NCBI GenBank assembly: GCA_046294265.1 | Contig: JBKBKC010000011.1 | Span: forward strand, 62,001 to 126,000 | Direction: 5' to 3' | Source: JBKBKC01 sp046294265 | GTDB lineage: Bacteria > Pseudomonadota > Alphaproteobacteria > Rhodobacterales > Rhodobacteraceae | Length of the DNA: 64,000 bases | Part shown: piece by piece, positions 34,451 to 43,066 of the stretch | Numbering within the stretch: the first letter of the stretch is position 1 | How the letters are laid out: the number at the start of each line of letters is the position of its first letter | Program-made: the position numbers and the translations under genes | The notes under the pieces: generated by a model | Seen by the model: the letters and a program-made list of their open reading frames with translations, nothing else | Told to the model about the DNA's origin: nothing | Databases searched by the model: none

Positions 34451-35225
34451 CTGGGAGCGCGCAGAACCGATGGCGACCGCCGACCGGCTGGCCGCCGAGG
34501 CGCTGATCGTCGATGTGGACGGGTTCGAGGGGCCGCTGGACCTGCTGCTGACCCTTTCGCGCACGCAAAAGGTGGATCTGCGGCGCATTTCGGTGCTGCA
34601 ACTGGCCGAGCAGTATTTGAGGTTTGTCGAACAGGCGCAGAAGCTGCGCATCGAGCTGGCCGCCGATTATCTGGTGATGGCGGCCTGGCTGGCCTATCTG
34701 AAATCGCGCCTGCTCTTGCCGCCCGACCCCGCCGAAGAGGGGCCGAGTGCGGAGGATCTGGCCGCACATCTGGCGTTCCAGCTGGAGCGGCTGGAGGCGA
34801 TGCGCGCGGCGGCGGCGGCACTGATGGCGCGCGATCGGCTGGGGCGCGACCGCTTTGCGCGCGGCCTGCCCGAGGGGGTGGTGCGCCTCAAGTCCGTGCA
34901 GTGGGGCGCGAGTCTGTTGGACCTGATGCGCGCCTATGCCCGGCTGCGCACCCGCGACGAGTTTCGCCCCTATGCGATGGACCGCGACCATGTGTTCACC
35001 ATGGAGCAGGCTTTGGAGCGGATGCGCGGCCTGATCGGCCATGCCGCGGTCTGGTCCGACCTTGCGACCTTTCTGCCCGAGGGCTGGGGCGGCCATCCGA
35101 TGCGGCGACGCTCGGCCACCGCCGCGCATTTTGCCGCCGTGCTGGAGCTGACAAAGCGCGGCAAGATCGAGCTGAAACAGGGCGATGCCTTTGCCCCCCT
35201 GATGATCCGCCACCGCGCGCCATGA
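34440..35225 (+). CDS. scpA: Segregation and condensation protein A
   Basis: I start at ATG 34440 (MADDWERAEPMATADRL), giving 261 residues. ScpA is the kleisin that bridges SMC heads. The signature VDGFEGPLDLLLTLSRTQKVDLRRISVLQLAEQYL and LAADYLVMAAWLAYLKSRLLLP is clear in the first 100 residues. The C-terminal winged-helix part contains LELTKRGKIELKQGDAFAPL. It works with ScpB and SMC in chromosome organisation in the cytoplasm. It overlaps nagZ by 11 nt and scpB by 4 nt (ATGA at 35222). Confidence 0.95.
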   Translation: MADDWERAEPMATADRLAAEALIVDVDGFEGPLDLLLTLSRTQKVDLRRISVLQLAEQYLRFVEQAQKLRIELAADYLVMAAWLAYLKSRLLLPPDPAEEGPSAEDLAAHLAFQLERLEAMRAAAAALMARDRLGRDRFARGLPEGVVRLKSVQWGASLLDLMRAYARLRTRDEFRPYAMDRDHVFTMEQALERMRGLIGHAAVWSDLATFLPEGWGGHPMRRRSATAAHFAAVLELTKRGKIELKQGDAFAPLMIRHRAP

Positions 35226-35866
35226 CCGGCGCGCGCGAACCCGGCCTGTTCGCGGCGCCCACACCGGGCGAGCAGGAGCGCATGGTCGAGGCGATGCTTT
35301 TCGCCTCGGCCGAGCCGCTGACGGTGGCGGACCTTGCGGCGCGGATGCCGCAGGGATGCGACCCGGCCGAGGCGCTGGTGGTGCTGCGGCGGCGCTATGA
35401 GGGGCGGGGGGTGACGCTGGTGCGGGTGGGCGATGCCTGGGCTTTCCGCACGGCGCCTGACCTCGGGTTCCTGATGAGCCGCGATGTGGTCGAGCACCGC
35501 AAACTGAGCCGCGCCGCGATCGAGACGCTGGCGATCGTGGCCTATCACCAGCCCGTCACCCGCACCGAGATCGAAGAGATCCGGGGCGTGGCGGTCAGCC
35601 GGGGCACCATCGACCAGCTGATCGAATTGGACTGGATCAGGTTCGGCAGACGGCGCATGACTCCGGGGCGGCCGGTGACATTCGTGGTGACCGAGTCGTT
35701 CCTGGACCACTTCGGCCTCGAATCGGCGCGCGACCTGCCGGGGCTGAAAGACCTGCGGGCGGCGGGCCTCTTGGACAACCGGCCCCTGCCGGCGGGGATG
35801 GGCGGCGGTGAGGGAGACGACGACGATACGGGCCAGACCGGCCAGAGCGAACTTTTCGAGGATTGA
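35222..35866 (+). CDS. scpB: Segregation and condensation protein B
   Basis: The ATG overlaps the scpA stop. The 214-residue protein has the two winged-helix domains of ScpB: RMVEAMLFASAEPLTVADLAARMP (about 20-43) and KLSRAAIETLAIVAYHQPVTRTEIEEIRGVAVSRGTIDQLIELDWI (about 95-142), which are diagnostic. The C-terminal tail is acidic and disordered, GGGEGDDDDTGQTGQ. It binds the ScpA centre in the SMC complex. A small basic protein gene begins 5 nt after its stop. Confidence 0.95.
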   Translation: MTGAREPGLFAAPTPGEQERMVEAMLFASAEPLTVADLAARMPQGCDPAEALVVLRRRYEGRGVTLVRVGDAWAFRTAPDLGFLMSRDVVEHRKLSRAAIETLAIVAYHQPVTRTEIEEIRGVAVSRGTIDQLIELDWIRFGRRRMTPGRPVTFVVTESFLDHFGLESARDLPGLKDLRAAGLLDNRPLPAGMGGGEGDDDDTGQTGQSELFED

Positions 35867-35871
35867 CCGAC

Positions 35872-36084
35872 ATGGACCTGGGACGGCTTTTTCAACGCTT
35901 GCTGAACATGATCCTGCGGCGCGGGATGAACACGGCGATCCGCAAGGGCGTCAACCGCACGACGGCCAAGGGCAAGGCCCCGAAGGACATGACACCCGCG
36001 GAACGTGACCAGGCCGCGAAGGCGCGCGAGATCACCAAGCGCGCACGTCAGGCCGCCCGGCTGACCCGGCGCATGGGCCGCTGA
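35872..36084 (+). CDS. Small basic protein of unknown function downstream of scpB
   Basis: I chose ATG 35872 (MDLGRLFQRLLNMILRRGMNTAIRKGV), 70 residues; a TTG at 35863 would overlap the scpB stop. The N-terminal part is an amphipathic helix and the rest is Lys/Arg-rich (KGKAPKDMTPAERDQAAKAREITKRARQAARLTRRMGR). Similar small genes sit after scpB in relatives as I recall, but no function is known. Codon usage is that of the neighbours, so I regard it as real. Confidence 0.7.
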   Translation: MDLGRLFQRLLNMILRRGMNTAIRKGVNRTTAKGKAPKDMTPAERDQAAKAREITKRARQAARLTRRMGR

Positions 36085-36132
36085 GGGCCGCGCGGCGCTG
36101 AGGCTCGTGTGAAGGGGCTGAGAGCGCCGCAG

Positions 36133-36156
36133 ACCGGACTTTTGCAATCGTCCGGT
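36133..36156. terminator. Hairpin after the scpAB operon
   Basis: ACCGGAC (36133-36139) and GTCCGGT (36150-36156) form a perfect 7-bp stem with a 10-nt loop containing TTTT. It lies between convergent transcripts. Confidence 0.5.
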
Positions 36157-36158
36157 TG

Positions 36159-36176
36159 GAATTCTTGCAAGAATTC
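36159..36176. promoter_or_regulatory. Perfect 18-bp palindrome
   Basis: GAATTCTTGCAAGAATTC reads the same on both strands. It directly follows the hairpin at 36133-36156 and precedes the dcd 3' end. It could be a second terminator stem or a protein-binding site; the sequence alone does not decide. Confidence 0.45.
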
Positions 36177-36200
36177 GGTAGGCGGCAGGCCGCGGCAGGA

Positions 36201-37277
36201 TCAGTCCCGGAAATGCTTGGACAGCTTCAGCCCCTGTCCCTGATAGTTCGATGCAAGCCCCGCGCCATAAAGAACATCCGGCACCGCCGCCATCCGCTCA
36301 TAGACCAGCCGCCCCACCACCTGACCGTGCTCCAGCACGAAGGGCGCCTCGTGGCAGCGCACTTCCAGCACCCCGCGCGACCCCGCCCCGCCCGCCGCCG
36401 CCCAGCCAAAGCCGGGGTCGAAGAAGCCCGCGTAATGCACCCGGAATTCGCCCACCATGGCGAGGTAGGGCGCCATCTCGGCGGCATGGTCTGGCGGGAT
36501 CGTCACCGCCTCGCGGCTGACGAGGATATAAAAGGCGCCGGGGTCAAGGATCAACTGCCCGTCGCGGCCCTGCAGCGGTTCCCAGAAATCGCGCGCGGGG
36601 TAATGGCCGATGCGGTCTAGGTCGATCACCCCGGAATGCGGTTTCGCGCGCCAGCCGATCAGGTCGCCAGCCCCTGGGCGCAGATCGACCGAGAAGCCCA
36701 GGCCATCCGAGATCACCGCCTGACCGTCCACCAGCGGCACGCGGCCATGCAGCGCCGTCAGCGCGGCATCGTCCAGCACCGCCCCCCCCTGCCGCAGGCG
36801 CAGCTGGTTCAGCCGCATCCCCGCCCGCACCAGCACCGAAAACGACCGCGGGCAGACCTCGGCCCAGAGCGGGCCGGTGTAACCCGCCGGGATCCGGTCG
36901 AATTCCGTGCCGCCATCGGTGATGGTGCGGGTCAGGAGGTCGAGCCGCCCGGTCGAGGATTTCGCATTGGCCACGCCCGAAAGACCCGCGGGCAGGGCCA
37001 GCCGCTCGGCCAGCGGGATCAGATAGACGCAGCCCTTTTCCAGCACCGCGCCGCGGGTCAGGTCCACCCGGTGCATCTCGAACTCCGCAAGGCGGCTTTC
37101 GACGCTGCGCCCCGCGCCCGCAAGGAACGAGGCGCGCACGCGGATCGCGGTGGACCCAAGGCGAAGGTCCAGGCTGGCGGGCTGGATCTGGGCGGGCGTC
37201 ACGGGCGGGGCGGCGGCGATCGCGCCCGCCTCGATCAGCGCGCGCAGGTCCTGCGCGGGCAGCACGCCGGGGGTCAT
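36201..37277 (-). CDS. dcd: 2'-deoxycytidine 5'-triphosphate deaminase, long form
   Basis: I chose ATG 37275-37277 (MTPGVLPAQDLRALIEAGAI); the open frame extends to 37331 but adds a Pro/Ala-rich tail. At 358 residues it is about twice the usual Dcd length, the long alphaproteobacterial form with two dUTPase-like beta domains. Seen are IQPASLDLRLGSTAIRVRASF, GVANAKSSTGRLDLLTRTITDGGTEFDRIPAGYTGPLWAEV, with the SSxGR-type motif and catalytic Glu, and AGFFDPGFGWA in the second half. It deaminates dCTP to dUTP for dTMP synthesis. The tRNA-Pro gene lies upstream on the same strand. Confidence 0.85.
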   Translation of the reverse strand: MTPGVLPAQDLRALIEAGAIAAAPPVTPAQIQPASLDLRLGSTAIRVRASFLAGAGRSVESRLAEFEMHRVDLTRGAVLEKGCVYLIPLAERLALPAGLSGVANAKSSTGRLDLLTRTITDGGTEFDRIPAGYTGPLWAEVCPRSFSVLVRAGMRLNQLRLRQGGAVLDDAALTALHGRVPLVDGQAVISDGLGFSVDLRPGAGDLIGWRAKPHSGVIDLDRIGHYPARDFWEPLQGRDGQLILDPGAFYILVSREAVTIPPDHAAEMAPYLAMVGEFRVHYAGFFDPGFGWAAAGGAGSRGVLEVRCHEAPFVLEHGQVVGRLVYERMAAVPDVLYGAGLASNYQGQGLKLSKHFRD

Positions 37278-37355
37278 GCCCGCGCCTGCGGGTGCTGGGG
37301 CGCCCCGAAACGGAACCGCCCGCGCGCCCATCGGGGCGGCGGGCGGTTTCGGTGT

Positions 37356-37433
37356 TGGTCGGGCCGGAGAGATTCGAACTCTCGACCTTCCGCCCCCCAG
37401 ACGGACGCGCTAACCAGGCTGCGCCACGGCCCG
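37356..37433 (-). tRNA. tRNA-Pro (anticodon GGG)
   Basis: The minus strand reads an acceptor stem CGGGCCG (37433-37427) pairing with CGGCCCG (37366-37360), a D arm with GCGC/GCGC, an anticodon stem TCCGT/GCGGA with loop CTGGGGG (anticodon GGG), and a T arm GAGAG-TTCGAAT-CTCTC. A discriminator A and an encoded CCA end the gene at 37356. Confidence 0.93.
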
Positions 37434-37507
37434 AACGAGGGCTTACATACCCGTTTTCGGCACGGGGGCAAGCGGGAAAGCGACAGCGCCATGACGGGAC
37501 TCCGGCC

Positions 37508-38311
37508 CTAGCGCCGCGGTCCGCGCGCGCGGTCCGAGAGCCGCGCGTGCAGGTCGGCGAGGGCCGCGCGCAGGGGGGCCACATCCTCGGCCCGGCGCAC
37601 CAGCGCGCCTTTCGGCATCGTGCGCAGGCGGGCGGCGAGGGTGGGGGTATCGTCGTCCTCGCCCGTCTGCGTGGCGGTTGGTGCGGGGCGGCGTGGCGGT
37701 GCGGGGCGGTCTGCGCCAAGGCCTGCGAACAGGGGCAGTTCGGGCAGCGGGGGCGGTGCGGCCTCGGCCTCGGGCCGCGGTGCGGGCGGGTGATCGGCGT
37801 CTGCTGCCGACAGGGCGGGCGGCTCCTGCGGTGGTTCAGCCTCGGCCGGGACCGGATCGGGTTCGGATGCCCTGGTGACGGTCGGGCGTTCATCCCCATC
37901 GTCCTGGCTTGCCATGTCGGTATCGGACCCGGCATCACCGGCCATCGCCCCCGCACCGTCATGCCCTGCCTCCAGCGCGGCCTCGTCCGCCTCCACCCAG
38001 TCGGCATCGGCGGGCATTTCCGCCGCCTCCTCGTCCAGATCCTCCTGCAAAAGCCCCGCGACATGGCGCACGCCCTGTTCGCGCAGAACCTTCTGAACGC
38101 CGCGGATGGTCATCCCCTCGTCGTGCAAGAGCCTGCGGATACCCGCCAGCAGCGCCACATCGGACGGTCGGTAATAGCGCCGCCCGCCCGCCCGCTTGAC
38201 CGGGCGAACCTGGGGGAACCGGCTTTCCCAGAACCGTAGCACATGCGCGGGGGTCTGCAGATGCTCGGCCACCTCGCTGATGGTGCGGAAGGCGTCGGGG
38301 GATTTGTCCAC
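37508..38311 (-). CDS. MerR-family transcriptional regulator
   Basis: The 267-residue protein has an N-terminal MerR winged helix-turn-helix (about 8-80): FRTISEVAEHLQTPAHVLRFWESRFPQVRPVKRAGGRRYYRPSDVALLAGIRRLLHDEGMTIRGVQKVL. A short coiled helix follows, then a long acidic, Pro/Ala-rich and probably disordered region, and a C-terminal helix (LRAALADLHARLSDRA). There is no Cys-rich metal-sensing loop, so the signal is not a classical MerR metal. It lies 20 nt after ihfA on the same strand, the position this regulator usually has in Rhodobacterales. Confidence 0.9.
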   Translation of the reverse strand: MDKSPDAFRTISEVAEHLQTPAHVLRFWESRFPQVRPVKRAGGRRYYRPSDVALLAGIRRLLHDEGMTIRGVQKVLREQGVRHVAGLLQEDLDEEAAEMPADADWVEADEAALEAGHDGAGAMAGDAGSDTDMASQDDGDERPTVTRASEPDPVPAEAEPPQEPPALSAADADHPPAPRPEAEAAPPPLPELPLFAGLGADRPAPPRRPAPTATQTGEDDDTPTLAARLRTMPKGALVRRAEDVAPLRAALADLHARLSDRARGPRR

Positions 38312-38331
38312 GGACCCGCCTTTCCCCGCGC

Positions 38332-38634
38332 TCAGCCCTTGGCCCCGGCGGCAACGCGGTCCTTCATCAGGTGCGAGGGGCGGAAGGTCAGCACGCGACG
38401 CGGGCTGATCGGCACCTCGTCGCCGGTCTTGGGGTTGCGGCCCACGCGGGCGGATTTCGCCCGGATCGAAAAGGTGCCGAACGAGGAGATCTTGACGGTC
38501 TCGCCCGCGGCCAGCGCGTCGGACATGTGCTGTAGCACGCTTTCGACCAGCTGCGCGCTTTCATTGCGGCTCAGCCCGACCTCACGGAATACCGCTTCGC
38601 TCAGGTCCATGCGAGTCAAGGTCTTGTCACCCAT
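38332..38634 (-). CDS. ihfA: Integration host factor subunit alpha
   Basis: ATG 38632-38634 follows the Shine-Dalgarno GGGGGATGAC and gives 100 residues, normal for IHF-alpha. The sequence MGDKTLTRMDLSEAVFREVGLSRNESAQLVESVLQHM and the beta-arm RNPKTGDEVPISPRRVLTFRPS are diagnostic. With IhfB it bends DNA sharply and takes part in transcription, recombination and replication. It precedes the MerR gene by 20 nt, and fabH lies upstream on the same strand. Confidence 0.96.
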   Translation of the reverse strand: MGDKTLTRMDLSEAVFREVGLSRNESAQLVESVLQHMSDALAAGETVKISSFGTFSIRAKSARVGRNPKTGDEVPISPRRVLTFRPSHLMKDRVAAGAKG

Positions 38635-38740
38635 GTCATCCCCCTTTTTTTCCGACCTCAGGATGCGCGCCCGGGATTTGCGAGTCAATATCAGACACTT
38701 GGGCTGCGTTCTTCAAACGCGGGATTCCGCTAGGCCCAGC

Positions 38741-39712
38741 CTACCAGCGCAGGACGACCGAACCCCAAGCAAGGCCGCCCCCGATCGCCTCGGTCACGAT
38801 CAGGTCGCCCTCTTTGATCTGGCCCCGGTCGCGGCCCACCGACAGTGCCAGCGGGATGGACGCGGCAGAGGTGTTGCCGTGGTCCTGCACAGTCACCACA
38901 ACGCGGTCCATCGGCATCTGCATCCGTTTCGCGGTGCCCTCGATGATGCGGATATTGGCCTGATGCGGCACGATCCAGTCCACATCCGCGCTGGTCAGGC
39001 CCGCCTTTTCCAGCGCGGCATGGGCGGTCTCCGCCAGCTTTTCGATGGCATGGCGGAACACCTCCTTGCCCTGCATCCGCAGGCGGCCGGTGGCCCCGGT
39101 GGACACCCCCCCATCGACATAGAGAAGGTCGCGGTGGCGGCCATCGGAATGCAGGTCCACCGCAAGGATGCCCCGGTCTGCGGCGGCGCCGGTGCCGGGT
39201 GCGGCCTCCAGCACCAGCGCGCCAGCCCCATCGCCGAACAGGACCGAGGTCGCGCGGTCGTCCCAGTCCATCAGCTGGCTGAAGGTTTCCGCCCCGATCA
39301 CCAGCACGCGCTGCGCCATCCCGCCGCGCAGCATTGCATCGGCCTGCCCCAGCGCAAAGACGAACCCGGCGCAGACGGCCTGGATGTCGAAGGCAAAGCC
39401 CCGCGTCATGCCAAGCTGCGCCTGCACCATCGTCGCGGCCGAGGGAAACGTCAGGTCGGCGGTGGAGGTTGCGAGCACAATGGCGTCGATGTCGTCGGGC
39501 CGCATCCCGGCATCGGCCAGTGCCGCCTGTGCCGCGCGCGTGGCCATGTCGGAGGTGGTCTGCCCGGGGGCCGCGAAATGCCGCCGCTCGATGCCCGAGC
39601 GTGAACGGATCCAGTCATCGGAAGTCTCGATCCGTTCGGCGAATTCGGAGTTGGGCACGATGCGGTCAGGCAGATAGTGCCCGACGCCCCTGACCACGGC
39701 GCGCATGTTCAT
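38741..39712 (-). CDS. fabH: 3-oxoacyl-ACP synthase III
   Basis: The 323-residue enzyme starts fatty-acid synthesis by condensing acetyl-CoA with malonyl-ACP. The catalytic triad is visible: Cys in FDIQAVCAGFVFAL (near 113), His in WIVPHQANIRIIEG (near 250) and Asn in VQDHGNTSAASIPLAL (near 280). The N-terminus VRGVGHYLPDRIVPNSE and C-terminal GGGLAWGSVVLRW are typical. The ATG overlaps the plsX stop by 4 nt, so plsX-fabH are coupled. It is probably followed in the same direction by ihfA. Confidence 0.96.
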   Translation of the reverse strand: MNMRAVVRGVGHYLPDRIVPNSEFAERIETSDDWIRSRSGIERRHFAAPGQTTSDMATRAAQAALADAGMRPDDIDAIVLATSTADLTFPSAATMVQAQLGMTRGFAFDIQAVCAGFVFALGQADAMLRGGMAQRVLVIGAETFSQLMDWDDRATSVLFGDGAGALVLEAAPGTGAAADRGILAVDLHSDGRHRDLLYVDGGVSTGATGRLRMQGKEVFRHAIEKLAETAHAALEKAGLTSADVDWIVPHQANIRIIEGTAKRMQMPMDRVVVTVQDHGNTSAASIPLALSVGRDRGQIKEGDLIVTEAIGGGLAWGSVVLRW

Positions 39713-40830
39713 TCCGCTGTCCCGCCCCCCGATGCGACTAGCATGGCATCCTGCCCCGCGCGGCCCGCAGTGGCAACTCGTGCCGCAAGGCGGTCGTTGA
39801 AGCCCGATTTCGCCAGCTGGAACGCCAGCTTGATCGCCGCAGATACGCCGGTCGCGTCGGCGGAGCCGTGCGATTTGACCACGGTGCCGTTCAGGCCCAG
39901 AAAAACCCCGCCGTTCACCCGGCGCGGGTCGATCCGCTTTTGCAGCCGGCGCAGCGAGGTGATGGCCAGCAGCGCCGCGATCCTGGACAGGAAGGTGGCG
40001 TTGAACGCCTCTTTCAGGAAATCCGAGATAAGCTTTGCCGTGCCCTCGCCCGTTTTCAGCGCGATGTTGCCGGTGAAGCCGTCGGTCACGATCACATCGA
40101 CGCGGTTGCCGGGGATGTCGCCGCCTTCGACAAAGCCGACGAAATCATAGGCCAGCGCTTCTGCCGCGGCTGCCAGCCTGTCATGCGCGATGCGCATCTC
40201 GGGGCGGCCCTTGTGTTCCTCGGTGCCGACATTCAGGAGGCCCACGCGGGGGTGGTCGAGGTTCAGGCCGTTGCGGGCATAGCTGGCCCCCATCGCCGCG
40301 AATTGCACCAGATCATCGGCATCGGCCTTCACATCCGCGCCCACGTCCAGCAACAGGTTGAACCCGCCCGGGTTGCGGCTGGGCCAGAGACAGGCGATCG
40401 CCGGGCGGTTCACGCCCGGCAGCTTGCGCAGGCGGATCATCGACAGGGCCATCAGAGCGCCGGTGTTGCCGCAGGACACGGCCACCGTCGCCTCGCGCGA
40501 TTTCACCGCGTCGATGCAGGACCACATCGACGTGCCCTCGCCATGGCGCATCACTTGGCTGGGCTTGTCGTGCATAGTGACGGTGCGGGGGGCGTGGCGC
40601 AGTTCGCACCGGCCCTCCAGGATGCGGCGACGCGCGACCAGCGGCGCCAGCACCGCCTCATCGCCGTGCAGGATGAACGCGATGTCGGGATTTTTGTGGG
40701 CCGATATGGCGAGACCCGCGACCACGGCCGCAGGGCCGCGGTCTCCGCCCATGGCATCGACCGAAATCACGATACTCCCCTCGGGAAGCCCCGCGCCACC
40801 CGTCCCGGGCCTGTCGCCGCTCTCGGTCAT
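39709..40830 (-). CDS. plsX: Phosphate acyltransferase PlsX
   Basis: The 373-residue protein converts acyl-ACP to acyl-phosphate for phospholipid synthesis at the inner membrane surface. The N-terminal IVISVDAMGGDRGPAAVVAGL is the family signature. Further matches are VSCGNTGALMALSMIRL, CLWPSRNPGGFNLLLDVGAD, GLLNVGTEEHKGRPEM and DVIVTDGFTGNIALKTGEGTAK. Gene order rpmF-plsX-fabH is conserved across bacteria. It starts 23 nt after rpmF. Confidence 0.96.
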   Translation of the reverse strand: MTESGDRPGTGGAGLPEGSIVISVDAMGGDRGPAAVVAGLAISAHKNPDIAFILHGDEAVLAPLVARRRILEGRCELRHAPRTVTMHDKPSQVMRHGEGTSMWSCIDAVKSREATVAVSCGNTGALMALSMIRLRKLPGVNRPAIACLWPSRNPGGFNLLLDVGADVKADADDLVQFAAMGASYARNGLNLDHPRVGLLNVGTEEHKGRPEMRIAHDRLAAAAEALAYDFVGFVEGGDIPGNRVDVIVTDGFTGNIALKTGEGTAKLISDFLKEAFNATFLSRIAALLAITSLRRLQKRIDPRRVNGGVFLGLNGTVVKSHGSADATGVSAAIKLAFQLAKSGFNDRLAARVATAGRAGQDAMLVASGGGTAE

Positions 40831-40853
40831 GGCAAAGGTGTTCGGGTCGCGGC

Positions 40854-41060
40854 TTACGCCGCGTCCTCGTCCAGATCGACCTCTTTGGCGGTCGAGACGA
40901 CTTCGCGCGCGTCATAATGGCCGCAGGCGCCGCAAACGTGGTGCGGGCGCTTCAGCTCGCCGCAGTTCGGGCAGTCGGTGGGGTTCGATGCCACCAGCGC
41001 GTCATGCGCGCGGCGCATGTTGCGGCGGGATTTGGTGACTCGGTTCTGCGGGACAGCCAT
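40854..41060 (-). CDS. rpmF: Ribosomal protein bL32
   Basis: The 68-residue protein begins MAVPQNRVTKSRRNMRRAHDAL and has two CxxC pairs (CPNCGELKRPHHVCGACG), the zinc-binding form of L32. It is part of the 50S subunit. It leads the plsX-fabH transcript and lies downstream of the DUF177 gene in the usual yceD-rpmF order. Confidence 0.97.
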   Translation of the reverse strand: MAVPQNRVTKSRRNMRRAHDALVASNPTDCPNCGELKRPHHVCGACGHYDAREVVSTAKEVDLDEDAA

Positions 41061-41236
41061 GTCGCGACCTCGATAAGCAAAGGGCGGATGGCCCTGATTC
41101 CGTTGACATTTTCAAAGGCAGCGCGGCGCCACACGGCGAAGAAGCCAAGCCTTGAACAAGGCGCGGAACATACTGTCTTTCGCAACGGGCGCAAGGGGTT
41201 TTCTGCACTTGCCGGGACGGGGGCCCGGCGGCACCC

Positions 41237-41824
41237 TCAGCCGCCTTCGTCCTGTCCCGGCTCGTCTGGTGCCGCCATCCGGTCCTTGAGCGCCGCGAGG
41301 CCCGCAAAGGGGCGCAGGTCCTGGTCGTGCAGGGGAGCGGTGCCGGGGGGGGCGAAGCTTGCCTCGCCCAGATCGGCGCCTGGCGCGCGCGGGTAAAGCG
41401 GCAGCGCCAGCGCCAGCGCCTCGACCGCGACATGGCCGCCGTCGATGACCTCGGGCAGGGGTTCGCTATCGGTGTCCTCGGGCAGTTCGACCTCATCGCC
41501 CGTGGGCTCCTGCCAGTCGGCGACAAAGCGGCGCCGCACGGCTTCGGCGATGTTGGCATGGACCGGCGCCAGCGTCACCGCGCAGGGCTGCACGGCATGG
41601 GCGGTCAGCCAGCCCTCCAGCACCAGGTCGTTCCGACCCTCCGGCCGGATCTCGCCCTTCAGGCGCAGAGCGCGCAGGTCGATCAGGCCCAGGGCCGCGG
41701 CGATGCGCGCCCGCGTCGCGTCATCGGCCACCAGATCGAAGTGCAGGGCCTTGCGGGCGGGCAACTGTCGCAGGGGCCAGGCGTGGGACCAGGGCAGCAC
41801 GGCATCTGGTGGATCGTCGGTCAT
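41237..41824 (-). CDS. DUF177 (YceD-like) protein
   Basis: I chose ATG 41822-41824 (MTDDPPDAVLPWSHAWPLRQLP), giving 195 residues. The frame is open to 42031, but that part overlaps the divergent bamE gene. The DUF177 core is visible: CxVTLxPVxA as CAVTLAPVHANIAEAVRRRFVAD, and the acidic pair EVELPEDTDSEPLPEVIDGG followed by ALALALPLYPRAPG. YceD-type proteins are linked to 23S rRNA levels and always neighbour rpmF. The 176-bp gap to rpmF probably holds a separate promoter for rpmF. Confidence 0.9.
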   Translation of the reverse strand: MTDDPPDAVLPWSHAWPLRQLPARKALHFDLVADDATRARIAAALGLIDLRALRLKGEIRPEGRNDLVLEGWLTAHAVQPCAVTLAPVHANIAEAVRRRFVADWQEPTGDEVELPEDTDSEPLPEVIDGGHVAVEALALALPLYPRAPGADLGEASFAPPGTAPLHDQDLRPFAGLAALKDRMAAPDEPGQDEGG

Positions 41825-41943
41825 GGATCGCAACTTCCTTGAACAGCCGCGCGTCCTTCTGTAAGCCGAAAGGGCAGAACGGCGACGGCCCCGGAATAGG
41901 GGTGATGCCGGTCCGCGACAAGAGGCCGAAACAAGAGGCGGCG

Positions 41944-42408
41944 ATGGCGGGGCAGGCAGGCGAGGGGATGGTGCGGCGCGCCGGGATCGGTGTGGCGCTG
42001 GCTTTCGCGGTGGCGCTGTCCGCCTGCACACCGATCATTCGAGACCATGGATATGTGCCGACCGATGCGGACCTGTCGCAGGTCGTCGTGGGCGTGGATA
42101 CCCGCGACACCGTCGCCGAAACCGTGGGCCGCCCCTCGGCCCAGGGCCTGCTGAATGATCAGGGCTGGTTCTATGTCCGCAGCCGGTTTCGGCAGCTTGG
42201 CCCGCGTGAGCCGAAAGAGGTGGAACGCCAGGTTGTGGCCATCACCTTCGACGGTCGTGGTGTGGTGTCGGACATCGGCCGCTTCGGGCTGGAGGATGGC
42301 CGAGTGGTCACCCTGTCGCGGCGCGTGACGGATACCAACGTCAAGGGCTTCAGCTTCATCCGGCAACTGTTGCAGAATGTCGGCCGGCTGGCCCCCGGGG
42401 ACATCTAG
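41944..42408 (+). CDS. bamE: Outer-membrane assembly lipoprotein BamE (OmlA)
   Basis: The ATG at 41944 gives 154 residues; ATG 41968 with its own GAGGGG is also possible. The lipoprotein signal RRAGIGVALAFAVALSAC ends in a lipobox with Cys near residue 30. The mature part has the SmpA/OmlA fold: DADLSQVVVGVDTRDTVAETVGRPSAQGLLNDQGWFYVRSRF, then VVAITFDGRGVVSDI. BamE stabilises the BAM complex that inserts outer-membrane beta-barrels. It is divergent from the DUF177 gene, an arrangement common in alphaproteobacteria. Confidence 0.9.
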   Translation: MAGQAGEGMVRRAGIGVALAFAVALSACTPIIRDHGYVPTDADLSQVVVGVDTRDTVAETVGRPSAQGLLNDQGWFYVRSRFRQLGPREPKEVERQVVAITFDGRGVVSDIGRFGLEDGRVVTLSRRVTDTNVKGFSFIRQLLQNVGRLAPGDI

Positions 42409-42452
42409 GCCGCCCCCGGTCACGCCGCCGCGCCCGGTCATCCCGCGTCTGG

Positions 42453-42872
42453 TCACCCGGCGTCGGGCTGGAACCGCAAGGCCACCCCGTTGATGCAGTA
42501 GCGCAGGCCCGTGGGGGCCGGCCCGTCGGGGAAGACATGGCCCAGATGTGCGGCACAGCGGTCGCAATGCACCTCGGTCCGCGTCATGAACCAGCTGCGG
42601 TCCTGCTGCGTTCCGACCTCTGCCCCCTCCGCCGGTGCCCAGAACGAGGGCCAGCCGGTGCCGCTGTCGAACTTGCGCGCCTGATCAAACAGCGGGGCGT
42701 CGCAGCAGATGCAGTGGAATGTGCCCTTCGCCTTGGGGAAATCGTCATGGGTGAAGGCGCGTTCGGTGCCGTGCTGGCGCGTGACCTTGTAGGCCAGTTC
42801 CGACAGTTGCGCGCGCCATTCGGCATCGGTCTTTTCGATCTTGCCGCCGCGATCCGGTGTCGTGCCGTCCAT
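42453..42872 (-). CDS. msrB: Peptide-methionine (R)-S-oxide reductase
   Basis: Starting at ATG 42870-42872 the protein has 139 residues. MsrB repairs methionine-R-sulfoxide. The zinc ligands are in FHCICCDAPLF and HCDRCAAHLGHVF, the substrate motif is DSGTGWPSFW, and the catalytic Cys is in LRYCINGVALRF. It is cytoplasmic (no signal peptide). It is convergent with bamE at a distance of 44 bp. Confidence 0.96.
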   Translation of the reverse strand: MDGTTPDRGGKIEKTDAEWRAQLSELAYKVTRQHGTERAFTHDDFPKAKGTFHCICCDAPLFDQARKFDSGTGWPSFWAPAEGAEVGTQQDRSWFMTRTEVHCDRCAAHLGHVFPDGPAPTGLRYCINGVALRFQPDAG

Positions 42873-43066
42873 GTCAGTGCCTCCGTGATGCCGATGGGCT
42901 GTCAACCGCCTCGCGTGTAACTAGGCGCGAACCACGGCTACGCCAAGGTCCGGACATGTGTGATGATCTATGCGGCTTTCCCGTTTGGTGATACCAAGCA
43001 ATCATTGGCCGGGACATTGATGGAGCCGTTGGATTAATCCGCCGCCAGTCATTTCGAGAAAACGCG

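Noticed and set aside
41103..41108. TTGACA-like -35 box near rpmF
   Set aside because: It is on the plus strand, away from the direction of rpmF, and no suitable -10 box follows.
42906..43066. Possible transposase tail on the minus strand upstream of the small unknown gene
   Set aside because: The translation contains a WRRINP-like run, but I could not match it to any transposase end, and no inverted repeats or duplications are visible.
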